A DNA stretch of 64,000 nucleotides from Acinetobacter parvus DSM 16617 = CIP 108168 (GTDB lineage: Bacteria; Pseudomonadota; Gammaproteobacteria; Pseudomonadales; Moraxellaceae): NCBI RefSeq assembly GCF_000368025.1, contig NZ_KB849212.1, forward strand, positions 3,691 to 67,690. Reading direction: 5' to 3'. The translations under genes and the position numbers were made by a program. Below, in pieces: positions 23,734-32,408 of the stretch (positions within the stretch are counted from its first letter, which is position 1; each line of letters begins with the position of its first letter). The notes beneath the pieces were generated by a model. It made no database searches. It was not told the origin of the DNA and worked only from the letters and a program-made list of their open reading frames with translations.

Positions 23734-24918
23734 CTATACTTCTTCTGTTTTTAAGCAACTCAAAATTGCCTGTACGGGGTCTTCGGTATTTCCTGAGATT
23801 AACTGTTTATGCATACTCAGGTGTTGCATCATTTGAATATGTGCGGTTTCGTAATCCATCAATCTTTCAATTTCTGCTGCCAAATGCTGTGGTGTGGCAT
23901 CTGCCTGAATCAGTTCCTCAATCACTTTCTTGCCCGCAATAATATTCGGCAATGAGTAATAAGGAATTTTAACCAGAAACTTGGCAATAATATAAGTCAG
24001 CCAGTTCAGTTTATAGAACGTCACCATTGGACGATGCAACAACATGGCCTCAAGCGTCGCCGTACCAGAGGCAAGTGCCACAATATCGCTGGCATTCATC
24101 ACCATACGACCAATTTTGGATTCTGCATCAGTATTTTCCAGAATATGGATTTTTACCTTTAGTTCGGTATCCATATTCTGAATTCCTTGCTCAATCTGCT
24201 GCTTACGTGCGTCATTAATTGCAGGGATTAAAAACTCAAGATCGGGATATTTCTTATGCAAAATTTCGGCTGTACCGATTAATAAAGGCAGTAAACGCTC
24301 GATTTCACCCCGACGGCTACCAGGGAGTAAAGCAATATGGGTTTTATGGGCAGACAGTCCAAGCTGGTGTTTTGCTTCGGTAATTGGATTTTTTAAGGGC
24401 AATTGCTTTGCCAGTGGATGCCCGACAAATGCCGCAGGGACATCATAGTTTTGATAAAAGGTTTTTTCAAAGGGAAATAAGCACAGTACTAAATCAATAC
24501 TTTGTTTAATGCCATGTACCCGTCCTTGCCGCCATGCCCAGACCGATGGGCTGACATACTGAACGGTTTTAATGGGTAGACTGTTTTCCTTGATGCTTTT
24601 AGATAAACGTAAATTAAAATCAGGTGCATCAATCCCAATAAAAATATCGACTGGATGTTCAGTCCAGCGCTCAACCAGACCATCGCGGACTGCAAATAAT
24701 TTTTTCAGGTCCTTTAATACTTCAACAATCCCCATGACGGATAGAATTTCCATTGGGTAATAACTATGGAAACCCTCAGCAATCATTTGTGGACCACCAA
24801 TCCCCTCAAATTCAGCATCAATTCCTTGTTCGCGAAAACTACGCATGAGCTTTGCCCCTAAAGTGTCTCCAGAGACTTCACCCACAACAATGCCAATTTT
24901 TAGTTTTTGCTTTAACAA
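23734..24918 (-). CDS. lpxB: Lipid-A-disaccharide synthase
   Basis: 394 residues, GT19 family. It joins UDP-2,3-diacylglucosamine and lipid X to make the lipid A disaccharide at the inner membrane. Visible family features are GEVSGDTLGAKLM near the N-terminus, YVSPSVWAWRQGR, LLPGSRRGEIERLLP and the C-terminal ALASGTATLEAMLL. It stands apart from lpxD/fabZ/lpxA in this window, as a single gene. Confidence 0.96.
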   Translation of the reverse strand: MLKQKLKIGIVVGEVSGDTLGAKLMRSFREQGIDAEFEGIGGPQMIAEGFHSYYPMEILSVMGIVEVLKDLKKLFAVRDGLVERWTEHPVDIFIGIDAPDFNLRLSKSIKENSLPIKTVQYVSPSVWAWRQGRVHGIKQSIDLVLCLFPFEKTFYQNYDVPAAFVGHPLAKQLPLKNPITEAKHQLGLSAHKTHIALLPGSRRGEIERLLPLLIGTAEILHKKYPDLEFLIPAINDARKQQIEQGIQNMDTELKVKIHILENTDAESKIGRMVMNASDIVALASGTATLEAMLLHRPMVTFYKLNWLTYIIAKFLVKIPYYSLPNIIAGKKVIEELIQADATPQHLAAEIERLMDYETAHIQMMQHLSMHKQLISGNTEDPVQAILSCLKTEEV

Positions 24919-25242
24919 GACCTAAGCCCCTTGCCAGTATTTAAAAGTATTCTAACAAAATGATTTTACACCGAATCATAAAAAATCATCTAATTTGTTG
25001 ATGTGCAGTAAAAATTGCGTCTCATCTAAGATAGCATTAAATAATCCTTATACCATCTGGATTTGCGATAAAGGAATAATTGCTTGAACTTTACTTAAAT
25101 AATATTATTAACAATAATCATTTTCATCTTTTATTTCTTCTCGGCTTAGTGTTTTATGACTGTTTATGGCTAAATCCACCACCCCAACTTTTGTCTATCG
25201 ACTCAGTATTTTTTATCTTTTTGCTTTCACATTCATACTGGG
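24919..25242. pseudogene. Intergenic DNA with a possible membrane-protein gene cut by the IS remnant
   Basis: A plus-strand frame begins at TTG 25080, 4 bases after AAGGA (25071-25075), and is strongly hydrophobic (FHLLFLLGLVFYDCLWL, then DSVFFIFLLSHSYW). It runs into the IS3 remnant at 25243 and stops at 25280 inside it. It could be the 5' end of a gene truncated by the insertion. No family recognised. No other gene in this gap. Confidence 0.3.
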
Positions 25243-25339
25243 TGAACCGTACCGGGTTTGTCGGAGACTTTTTTATTTAAGTTAGGCCACCTGACCTAAC
25301 GGATTAATCTTATCATAGTAGATTGCTTCAAACTCAAAA
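25243..25339 (-). mobile_element. Remnant of an IS3-family element (right end only)
   Basis: About 97 bases. On the minus strand it reads GTTTGAAGCAATCTACTATG, then PLGQVA-type transposase end, TAAATAAAAAAGTCTCCGAC and an end repeat beginning TGAACCGTACCGGG when read inward. The same sequence with small changes ends the larger IS3 element at 42350-42425. Nothing of the rest of the element is left. Its inner edge lies inside the end of modC. Confidence 0.85.
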
Positions 25340-25982
25340 TCGGTGAATTACTTAGCTGATGATCCTGTAATTCAATAATTTCTGCATCCAGCTGTTCCAG
25401 CTCTTCATGATGATGGGTCACATAAATCATCGGCACCTGTATTTCATCACGGATGCGAGTAAAAAATGGCAGGATCTGCTGTTTCAGTTTGGTATCTAGG
25501 CCAGTCAATGGCTCATCCAAGAGCAGTAATTTAGGACTGGACAACAGCGCCCGCCCGATCGAAATACGCTGTGCTTCCCCACCCGATAATTGCTGAACCC
25601 GACGCTGCAATAGATGATCAATTTCCAGTAATTCGGCAATCTCTTTTAATTGGAATTTCTCCTGTTCCAATTTGCCCCATTTTTTGGCATAAAGCAGGTT
25701 CTGTTCAACATTCATATGTGGAAACAGCATCGCCTGCTGAAATATCAAAGCGATTTTACGCTGATGGACTGGAATATGAATTTTCTGATTTGTATCAGTC
25801 AGGATCTGTTTATTTAAATGAATATAGCCAGATCGTGGTTGATAGAGTCCAAGGAGTAATTTAAGAAAAGTAGTTTTGCCTACTCCCGAAGGTCCAACAA
25901 TTCCCAGGACAGAATTCTGCATCTGGACTGCTGCATCTAAACTAAAGGCATCCTTTTGATAATGAAACTCACATTGCAGCAT
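25296..25982 (-). CDS. modC: Molybdate ABC transporter ATPase, C-terminally truncated and fused to IS sequence
   Basis: 228 residues with Walker A GPSGVGKT (near 33-40), the ABC signature LSGGEAQRISIGRALL, Walker B LLLLDEP and the H-loop THHHEE. The ATPase domain is intact and should power molybdate import with ModB. Most ModC proteins carry a C-terminal TOBE/Mop molybdate-sensing domain and exceed 330 residues; here it is missing. The last about 13 residues (LKQSTMIRLIR) are translated from the IS3 remnant. So regulation by the TOBE domain is probably lost while transport may persist. It overlaps modB by one base. Confidence 0.85.
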   Translation of the reverse strand: MLQCEFHYQKDAFSLDAAVQMQNSVLGIVGPSGVGKTTFLKLLLGLYQPRSGYIHLNKQILTDTNQKIHIPVHQRKIALIFQQAMLFPHMNVEQNLLYAKKWGKLEQEKFQLKEIAELLEIDHLLQRRVQQLSGGEAQRISIGRALLSSPKLLLLDEPLTGLDTKLKQQILPFFTRIRDEIQVPMIYVTHHHEELEQLDAEIIELQDHQLSNSPILSLKQSTMIRLIR

Positions 25983-26668
25983 TAGCGCTCCTGAATTTTC
26001 TGCTGATATTTTTGCATAATCCAGTAATTCGCCAATAATGCTGCAAAAGCCAGACCTAAAGATAAAAGCATTAGTCGTAAAGCCATCTGTTCGCCATCAG
26101 GTTGCTGTAATAGGGAATAGATCGCAATCGGAATAGTGCGGGTTTCGTCAGGAATATTGCCAACAAAGGTGATGGTGGCACCAAACTCGCCAAGACTGCG
26201 GCTAAAACAGAGAATACCGCCAATCAGAATACCAGGCAACGCCAGCGGTAAGCTGATACTGCAAAAAACTTTATAGGGCTGAACACTCAAAGAATTTGCT
26301 ACCTGTTCCAGCTGCGGATTAATCATCTGAAATGACACCCGGATCGGTTGCACCATTAAGGGGAAAGCCACAATCATGGCAGCCAGCACTGCACCTTTCC
26401 AGTTAAAAGCCAGCTGAATGCCCCACTGCTGCAACCATTGTCCAATCCAACCATTGCCACCAAAGACGATCAATAATAAATAGCCCAATACCACAGGTGG
26501 TAAAACCATCGGCAGGTGTAAGAGGGCTTCCACCACATATTTCAGGCGAAACTCATAACGTGCCAGAATCCATGCCAATAAAATGGCAAACGGTAAACTG
26601 ATCGCTGTGGCAAAACCTGCAACTTTTGCTGACAGATACAATGCACTGAGTTCCTCTGGTGTCAGCAT
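25982..26668 (-). CDS. modB: Molybdate ABC transporter permease
   Basis: 228 residues with five hydrophobic segments and the ABC permease EAA-like loop (ANSLSVQPYKVFCSISLPLALPGILIGGILCFSRSLGEFGATITFVG). Forms the inner-membrane channel with ModC. It starts 12 bases after modA and its stop overlaps the modC start, so the three are one unit. Confidence 0.93.
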   Translation of the reverse strand: MLTPEELSALYLSAKVAGFATAISLPFAILLAWILARYEFRLKYVVEALLHLPMVLPPVVLGYLLLIVFGGNGWIGQWLQQWGIQLAFNWKGAVLAAMIVAFPLMVQPIRVSFQMINPQLEQVANSLSVQPYKVFCSISLPLALPGILIGGILCFSRSLGEFGATITFVGNIPDETRTIPIAIYSLLQQPDGEQMALRLMLLSLGLAFAALLANYWIMQKYQQKIQER

Positions 26669-26680
26669 ACTGGAACCATC

Positions 26681-27436
26681 CTAGAGTTTAAAACCATAGT
26701 GCTGATAAATCTTTTTCGCCTCGGTATGCTGACTCATAAAATGCATGAAATTGACTGCATCGGCATTTTTACTGCCCTGCTCAGTCAAGGCAATTGGATA
26801 GACAATCGGGCTATGCGTATGAGCTGGAAAGACCCCAGCAATTTTCACTTTTTTACTCTGTAACGCATCGGTCTTATACACCATCCCAGCCTGACATTCA
26901 CCACGTTCCACAAAAGCCAAGGCCGAACGAACACTATCTGTTTCGACAATGCGGCCTTGCAGACCCTTTAACCATTTCAGATTGGTTAGACTCTGTTTGG
27001 CATATTTACCGACAGGCACAGATTCCATTTGTCCGGTACATACATACCCCTGAAAGGACTGGGCAAAATTAAATTGAGAACTGGCCTGAAAGCTTTGCTG
27101 ACGCTGTAGAGGAATGATTAATACCAGTTCATTGGTTAATAAGGGCTTTACTTGAGATCTAGCTATTTTTTGTTTTTTTACCAGATAGTTCATCCAGTCC
27201 TGATCGGCAGAGAAAAAAATATCAGCCGGTGCGCCAGTTTCAATTTGTCGGGCGAGCGATGAAGATGCTGCAAAGACCAGCACTACTTTGATTGAGGGAT
27301 ACTGTTTTTCATAACGTCTGGCAATCTCCGTCACCGCATTGCTCAGACTGGCGGCCGCATAAACTCGGACGGTACTTCCGGCCTGGACTGAACAGGACAG
27401 TAAAACTGCACTGAATAAGATCAATCCCTTTTTCAT
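26681..27436 (-). CDS. modA: Molybdate-binding periplasmic protein
   Basis: About 251 residues with a signal peptide (MKKGLILFSAVLLSCSVQAG). It is a type II periplasmic binding protein: VYAAASLSNAVTEIARRYE and VFAASSSLARQIETGAPADIFFSADQ match ModA's molybdate-contact regions. The start at 27436 gives the signal peptide; a longer frame to 27520 would overlap moeA and lacks a signal. An ATG at 27445 is also possible. Delivers molybdate for the cofactor genes just upstream. Confidence 0.92.
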   Translation of the reverse strand: MKKGLILFSAVLLSCSVQAGSTVRVYAAASLSNAVTEIARRYEKQYPSIKVVLVFAASSSLARQIETGAPADIFFSADQDWMNYLVKKQKIARSQVKPLLTNELVLIIPLQRQQSFQASSQFNFAQSFQGYVCTGQMESVPVGKYAKQSLTNLKWLKGLQGRIVETDSVRSALAFVERGECQAGMVYKTDALQSKKVKIAGVFPAHTHSPIVYPIALTEQGSKNADAVNFMHFMSQHTEAKKIYQHYGFKL

Positions 27437-27450
27437 CGGTGACATATTCC

Positions 27451-28698
27451 TTAAATAAACAGACCTTGCAGGATCTGACCAGCCTGGATGCTTTGCGCTG
27501 CCGGAATACGGACAATACAATTGGCCTGCATCAGGTTACTCAGCATATGTGACTGTTGCTTCGGCAAGCTGGAAAGCTTTAGCATTCCCGAGTCAAAACT
27601 TAATGCCATACGCAAAAAACGTTCCCGGCTATCAACTTTCAAGTCATGACTTATTACTGCACTAAACCATTGCGGTAATTGCTTTTGACCTTGTACCGTA
27701 CTGATTAAGGTTGATACATAGATCTGCATGGCTATATAGACTGCAGCCGGATTACCCGGCAGGCCGAGTAAATAACATGGATTTTGATCGGGTCGCTCAG
27801 ATTTGGCGAAGAACATTGGCTTGCCAGGTTTCTGTTTGACTTTCCAGAATAACTGTTCAAAACCAATTTTCAGTGCTACCGGGCGGACAAAATCATAATC
27901 TCCTACCGATACACCACCAGTGGTCAAAATCAGATCATACTGGGTTCTCAACCTTTGAAATAGCGCGCTGACCGCCTGTTCGGTATCGGCAACATGCATG
28001 ATCTCAACCTGCTGGTTTCTGGACTGGAACCAGGCTTGAATTAAAGGAGCATTGGCATCAAAAATTTTGCCGGAATTCAGGTCTTCCACAGTGTCAGCCA
28101 CTTCATCCCCAGTAATCACCACTGCAATTTTAGGATAGCGATAAACTGAAACCTCCTGGATCCCTGCCATACTTAAGGCTGCAATTGTCCCAATACTGAG
28201 TTGCTGCCCCTGAACAGCCAGACATTGGTCCATACGAATTTCTTCACCCGCTTGACGAATATCAGCATCCAGTCGCAAGGCTTCAGTCAAGATAATGGTC
28301 GAGTCCCTGAGCTGTACAATTTCCTGTCGTGCCACCGTCGTGGTCTGCAACGGAATTTTCGCACCAGTAAAGATGCGTACTGCCTGACCTGGTTCAAGTA
28401 TCAGATCAGCTCCCTGTCCAGCACGAATTTCCCCGATCAGCTCAAAACTACTTTCTGCTGGCATGTCGGTATCCATACAGATGGCATAACCGTCTACAGC
28501 ACTTTGCGAAAATATAGGCAGCTGAGTTTTTGAGTAAATATCTTCGGCTACAAAACGGTTCAGTGCCTGACTTAAGGGCAGTGTTTCAACGCCTAGATGA
28601 TCAGTATGATCTAGAATCATCTGCAGAGCCTGATCGACAGAAATTAGGCCGAGTTCACTGCCACAGGCGGAATGTGCTGTCGTTACAGCAGAGTTCAT
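27451..28698 (-). CDS. moeA: Molybdopterin molybdenumtransferase
   Basis: 415 residues, usual length. It inserts molybdenum into adenylylated molybdopterin. Signatures: LPIFSQSAVDGYAI, GAKIPLQTTTVARQE (tolerates a variant of the usual AxVPxGADAVV region), TTGGVSVGDYDFV and LLGLPGNPAAVYI. Its start overlaps the moaC-moaB gene by 4 bases, in a tightly packed cofactor operon. Confidence 0.93.
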   Translation of the reverse strand: MNSAVTTAHSACGSELGLISVDQALQMILDHTDHLGVETLPLSQALNRFVAEDIYSKTQLPIFSQSAVDGYAICMDTDMPAESSFELIGEIRAGQGADLILEPGQAVRIFTGAKIPLQTTTVARQEIVQLRDSTIILTEALRLDADIRQAGEEIRMDQCLAVQGQQLSIGTIAALSMAGIQEVSVYRYPKIAVVITGDEVADTVEDLNSGKIFDANAPLIQAWFQSRNQQVEIMHVADTEQAVSALFQRLRTQYDLILTTGGVSVGDYDFVRPVALKIGFEQLFWKVKQKPGKPMFFAKSERPDQNPCYLLGLPGNPAAVYIAMQIYVSTLISTVQGQKQLPQWFSAVISHDLKVDSRERFLRMALSFDSGMLKLSSLPKQQSHMLSNLMQANCIVRIPAAQSIQAGQILQGLFI

Positions 28699-29618
28699 TG
28701 ATAACCTCCTGCATGGGGAATATTTTTCTGTACATCAAACAGATGTACGAGTGCAGGTAAAATCGCCACTAAGGATTCTTTAGCCCCTTGGCGGCTACCT
28801 GGTAAGGTAAGGATCAGACTGTTTTCAATATAACCTGCGACCCCGCGGCTCAGTGCTGCGTAAGGTGTACGACGTTGACCAAAACTGCGTGCAGCTTCCA
28901 TCAGTCCCGGAATTTCACGGGTTAGTAAGGGTTGAATAGTTTCCACTGTCAGATCTTTAGGGCCAAGTCCCGTACCACCCACTGTCAGAATTAATGAATA
29001 TTCATTTTTTTGCTGTTCAATTAAAGCTTTTAGCTGTTCAGGGCTGTCCGAAATCACCTGATAGTGGATATAGCCAAAATTAGCTTCTTCCAGAATTTCC
29101 ATCACATTCTGCCCAGCTGTGTCGGCTTTCTTGCCAGATGCCACGGTATCAGAAAGTACAATGACAGAGGCTGCTAAAGGTTCTTTCAGAACACGGGTGA
29201 AATGTGATTTTCCTCCCTTTTTTTGCCCCAGTTTAACCTGATCCAGACATAATTCTTCCGGCTCACAATGTGGTTTCAGCATATCGTAAAGGGTCAAACC
29301 TGTCAGACTGACTGCTGTCAGTGCTTCCATTTCCACACCCGTTGGACCAATCGTTTCCACTACCGCAGTAATCACTACATGGGCTTCTTCAAGCTCATAT
29401 TCCACATCGGCCCGATAAATTGGCAGTGGATGACATAGAGGAATGAGTTCATCAGTACGTTTTGCGCCTAAAATCCCTGCGATCCGGGCGGTTTTTAGCG
29501 CATCACCTTTGTCGGTATTACCATTACGCAGTAATTCAATGCAGTGTGGCGGCGCATGCAGAATTCCGGTGGCAATAGCAGTGCGGTAACTCTCTGGTTT
29601 CATTCCGATATCTTTCAT
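28695..29618 (-). CDS. moaC: Fused cyclic pyranopterin monophosphate synthase MoaC and MoaB/MogA-like domain
   Basis: 307 residues in two domains. Residues 1 to about 150 are MoaC: GNTDKGDALKTARIAGILGAKRT, IPLCHPLPI and GVEMEALTAVSLTGLTLYDM, the enzyme that completes cyclic pyranopterin monophosphate after MoaA. Residues about 155-300 are a MoaB/MogA-like molybdopterin-binding fold: SVIVLSDTVASGKKADTAG, LTVGGTGLGPKDLT and LPGSRQGAKE, expected to adenylylate molybdopterin before MoeA. One chain would thus cover two non-consecutive steps. Such fusions are known in some bacteria. Confidence 0.9.
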   Translation of the reverse strand: MKDIGMKPESYRTAIATGILHAPPHCIELLRNGNTDKGDALKTARIAGILGAKRTDELIPLCHPLPIYRADVEYELEEAHVVITAVVETIGPTGVEMEALTAVSLTGLTLYDMLKPHCEPEELCLDQVKLGQKKGGKSHFTRVLKEPLAASVIVLSDTVASGKKADTAGQNVMEILEEANFGYIHYQVISDSPEQLKALIEQQKNEYSLILTVGGTGLGPKDLTVETIQPLLTREIPGLMEAARSFGQRRTPYAALSRGVAGYIENSLILTLPGSRQGAKESLVAILPALVHLFDVQKNIPHAGGYQ

Positions 29619-29663
29619 GGCTTATCCTTCTTGAATCTTTTCATTTTTTACTCAAACTTGAAT

Positions 29664-30230
29664 TTATAGCGGCCATTGATAAACAGGAACATCTGGCTGG
29701 ATCAGGTTCAAAGGCAATTTTTCAGATTTATGTGCATCAGTACAGTTATGCGTATGCACATGCTTTCTATGAGTGTGATGATCTGAACCCTGGTCACGAC
29801 GAATGCAGCAACCTTCGACATATTGGCTACTGCCATCCATATAGAATTCTTCTTTCCAGACCGGTACTTCATGCTTGACTCGTTCCACGACTTTTTCGCA
29901 GGCTTGAAAAGCTTCCCGACGATGTGATGCATAGGCCATGGCAATAATGGCGATATCACCAATATCCAGTGAACCGATACGATGTACAACTCGGACATAG
30001 GACACGTCATATTCAGCCTGAATTTCCTGCTCGATCTGGCGAATCATCTTTTCAGCAACAGGTGCATAAGCGGTATATTTCAGTGCCTTAACCGCTTTAC
30101 CTTCATGATGATTTCGTACTGTTCCGACAAAAATACCGATTCCCCCACATTCAGGAAAATATTGAATCCCATCAAATACGTCCTGTTGCAGCGGTGTGTC
30201 CTGAATACGGGTAAATTGTTTTAGTTGCAT
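29664..30230 (-). CDS. moaE: Molybdopterin synthase catalytic subunit with His-rich tail
   Basis: 188 residues. The first about 145 are MoaE (FVGTVRNHHEGKAVKALKYTAYAPVAE, VRVVHRIGSLDIGDIAIIAMAYASHRREAFQAC split over the core; KHEVPVWKEEF with the catalytic Lys). It transfers sulfur from MoaD to make molybdopterin. The C-terminus is extended by about 40 residues rich in His with one Cys (DHHTHRKHVHTHNCTDAHK), a likely metal-binding tail not needed for the family activity. It starts 2 bases after moaD. Confidence 0.92.
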   Translation of the reverse strand: MQLKQFTRIQDTPLQQDVFDGIQYFPECGGIGIFVGTVRNHHEGKAVKALKYTAYAPVAEKMIRQIEQEIQAEYDVSYVRVVHRIGSLDIGDIAIIAMAYASHRREAFQACEKVVERVKHEVPVWKEEFYMDGSSQYVEGCCIRRDQGSDHHTHRKHVHTHNCTDAHKSEKLPLNLIQPDVPVYQWPL

Positions 30231-30231
30231 T

Positions 30232-30498
30232 TCAACCTCCTGCGACCGGTGACAGCAACACTAGAGTACTGTCCTGGGTTAACCGGGTCTGGCGAGAAAT
30301 AATGTCTTCACCGATGGCACAGGCACAACGCTCTAACAACCTGAAAGCCTCTGGAAAGGAATGAATGACTTCATTGAGTACATCGGCAACCAGACTGTCT
30401 ATCTGACATTGCACAGTTAAATCTTGAGGCAACTGACGTTCGATCGCACCGAAAGATTCGATTTTGATCATAATCGATGATTGAAGTTTTGTAGTCAT
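30232..30498 (-). CDS. moaD: Molybdopterin synthase sulfur-carrier subunit
   Basis: 88 residues, ubiquitin-like fold, ending in the required Gly-Gly (LLSPVAGG) that is thiocarboxylated. The moaA stop and the moaD start are separated by one base, with GGAGG inside the end of moaA as ribosome binding site. Partner of the adjacent MoaE. Confidence 0.9.
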   Translation of the reverse strand: MTTKLQSSIMIKIESFGAIERQLPQDLTVQCQIDSLVADVLNEVIHSFPEAFRLLERCACAIGEDIISRQTRLTQDSTLVLLSPVAGG

Positions 30499-30499
30499 A

Positions 30500-31558
30500 T
30501 TAGCCTCCTATCATATGCATACTGATTTTTCGGAAATTTGAATGGGTTTTATGGGATGGATTGAACAGTTTTTGCTGAGCCTGAATGGCATGAAAGCCAG
30601 CAGCTTTATTCCAGATATAGGGTTGCAGCTGTTGTTGCAGCATGTATTCAGCTGATGCTAGGTGCTGTCTTAACTGTTGAATACTGTTTTTGAGTTTTAG
30701 ACCTTGAGTTGAGAATAAGCAGTTAAATAATTCACCTTGAGCATTCAGTCGTAAACGGTCACAGTTACCACAGAATGAATTGGTAATCGTTGAAATAATG
30801 CCGATCGACATACCTTCAATGTAATAGCTTCGTGCTGGATTAGCCCCCTGATCTTGTCTGATCTTTACTTCAAATGCTTGTGCCAGGTGATCCAGAATGT
30901 CCTGCTCGCTAACCACATGATCACGTGACCAGTTCTGGTCGCCATCGAGTGGCATATACTCGATAAAACGCAATTCAACTTGTTCGCGTTTAGCCCAGTG
31001 TGCCAAAGACAGAATCTGGTCATCATTGATGCCTTTGATCAGCACCGTATTAATTTTGATTTGAAAGCCAGCCTGTTGGGCTGCTTGGATGCCTTCTAAT
31101 ACGGGTTGCAGTTTTTTTCCAGTTAATTGTTCAAATTGCTCTGCATCCAGACTATCCAGACTGATATTCAGGTCATCTAGTCCGGCCTGCTTTAATTCTG
31201 TTGCATATTGTTTGAGATAATGACCATTCGTAGTCATTGAAATACGTTTCAGGCCGCTTTTTTTTAGTTGTTGTAATTCGGCAATAAAATGCACCACACC
31301 TTGGCGCATTAAAGGTTCGCCACCAGTAATCCGGATCTGTTCAATACCACGGCGAACCATGAATTCACAAAAATGGTAGAGTTCTTCAAAGCTGAGTAAA
31401 TTGTGTTTTTTCATCCATTCCGGATGTTCTGGCATGCAATAAACACATTTAAAATTACAGCGATCCGTCACAGAGATACGGAGCTTACGCTTATTACGTC
31501 CAAACTGATCCCGAAATACTGAGGCCTCAGCCTGCTGTAAAGAGTTGCTGTGATTCAT
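30500..31558 (-). CDS. moaA: GTP 3',8-cyclase (radical SAM)
   Basis: 352 residues. The radical-SAM cluster is CNFKCVYC (residues 33-40), the second cluster region is CGNCDRLRLNAQGELFNCLF, and the chain ends in Gly-Gly, needed for activity. Catalyses the first step of molybdenum cofactor synthesis from GTP. It is the first moa gene of the run moaA-moaD-moaE-moaCB-moeA-modABC; a promoter must lie in the 226 bases before it, where no consensus is obvious. Confidence 0.95.
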   Translation of the reverse strand: MNHSNSLQQAEASVFRDQFGRNKRKLRISVTDRCNFKCVYCMPEHPEWMKKHNLLSFEELYHFCEFMVRRGIEQIRITGGEPLMRQGVVHFIAELQQLKKSGLKRISMTTNGHYLKQYATELKQAGLDDLNISLDSLDAEQFEQLTGKKLQPVLEGIQAAQQAGFQIKINTVLIKGINDDQILSLAHWAKREQVELRFIEYMPLDGDQNWSRDHVVSEQDILDHLAQAFEVKIRQDQGANPARSYYIEGMSIGIISTITNSFCGNCDRLRLNAQGELFNCLFSTQGLKLKNSIQQLRQHLASAEYMLQQQLQPYIWNKAAGFHAIQAQQKLFNPSHKTHSNFRKISMHMIGG

Positions 31559-31784
31559 TGCTTATTCCATCAGGGTCGATCATCAACTTTGTTTCTAGCC
31601 AAATTTTTGCTGACCGATGCCCTATTAAATTACTATTGCTCTAGTGTTGAAATGCAATAAGTGTTCCAACTTTGCGCAGAAATTGCGGCTTTTTAATATT
31701 TGAGTGCGATTTATTGGAGTTTAAGAAAAATAAGAGTTTTAAAAAGGTGTATTGCCCTGCTTTTAAGCACTACTCAATCAGCAC

Positions 31785-32408
31785 TTAGAGAAAATGCAGT
31801 TGCTGATGCTGCTGCAACTCATCAAAGGAGTTAATGCTGTGAAAAAACAGTGCATGATTTTTAAATCGCGCCTTTTGCATGTGCATTTTCGCAAAACAAT
31901 GTCTTAAGCTGCGCTGATTTTGTTCGAGATGCTGAACCAGTGTCGGCAAACTGCTTCGTTTAAGTAAGCAGAATGGATACAACGCTATATCATTTATTTC
32001 TACTACAGCCACTTCACAAAAAGGATCTCGCTGCATAGCCCGATATAATCCAGAAATAACCTTTTTTGGAATGTAAGTCACATCACACGGTACAAATAAC
32101 ACATAGTCAGACTGCACATGAGACCAGGCACTTTTCATGCCCATCAAAGGTCCTTGAAAGCCTGGTTCATCATCCTGAAAATAACGGATTGATGGAATAA
32201 GGCGTTCATAAATAGAGTGATCACGGTGGCTGTTGATCCAGACCTGACCAACGCATGATCTGAGCTGCTGGTGAATCTTGATCAGTTGAATTTCATCATC
32301 AAACTTTTGCAGCAACTTGTTAATGCCATTCATCCGACGCGCCTGGCCACCGGCTAGGATGACTAAATCGGTGGGTGGATAATTCATATTCTTATGGATT
32401 CTTTTCAT
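31785..32408 (-). CDS. mobA: Molybdenum cofactor guanylyltransferase
   Basis: 207 residues from the ATG at 32408, which overlaps the nasA stop (TAATG) with GGAG 8 bases upstream. A nucleotidyltransferase with LAGGQARRMNGINK and later PCDVTYIPKK. It adds GMP to the molybdenum cofactor, the form used by DMSO-reductase-family enzymes such as NasA. Translational coupling to nasA ties the modification to its client. Confidence 0.9.
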   Translation of the reverse strand: MKRIHKNMNYPPTDLVILAGGQARRMNGINKLLQKFDDEIQLIKIHQQLRSCVGQVWINSHRDHSIYERLIPSIRYFQDDEPGFQGPLMGMKSAWSHVQSDYVLFVPCDVTYIPKKVISGLYRAMQRDPFCEVAVVEINDIALYPFCLLKRSSLPTLVQHLEQNQRSLRHCFAKMHMQKARFKNHALFFHSINSFDELQQHQQLHFL

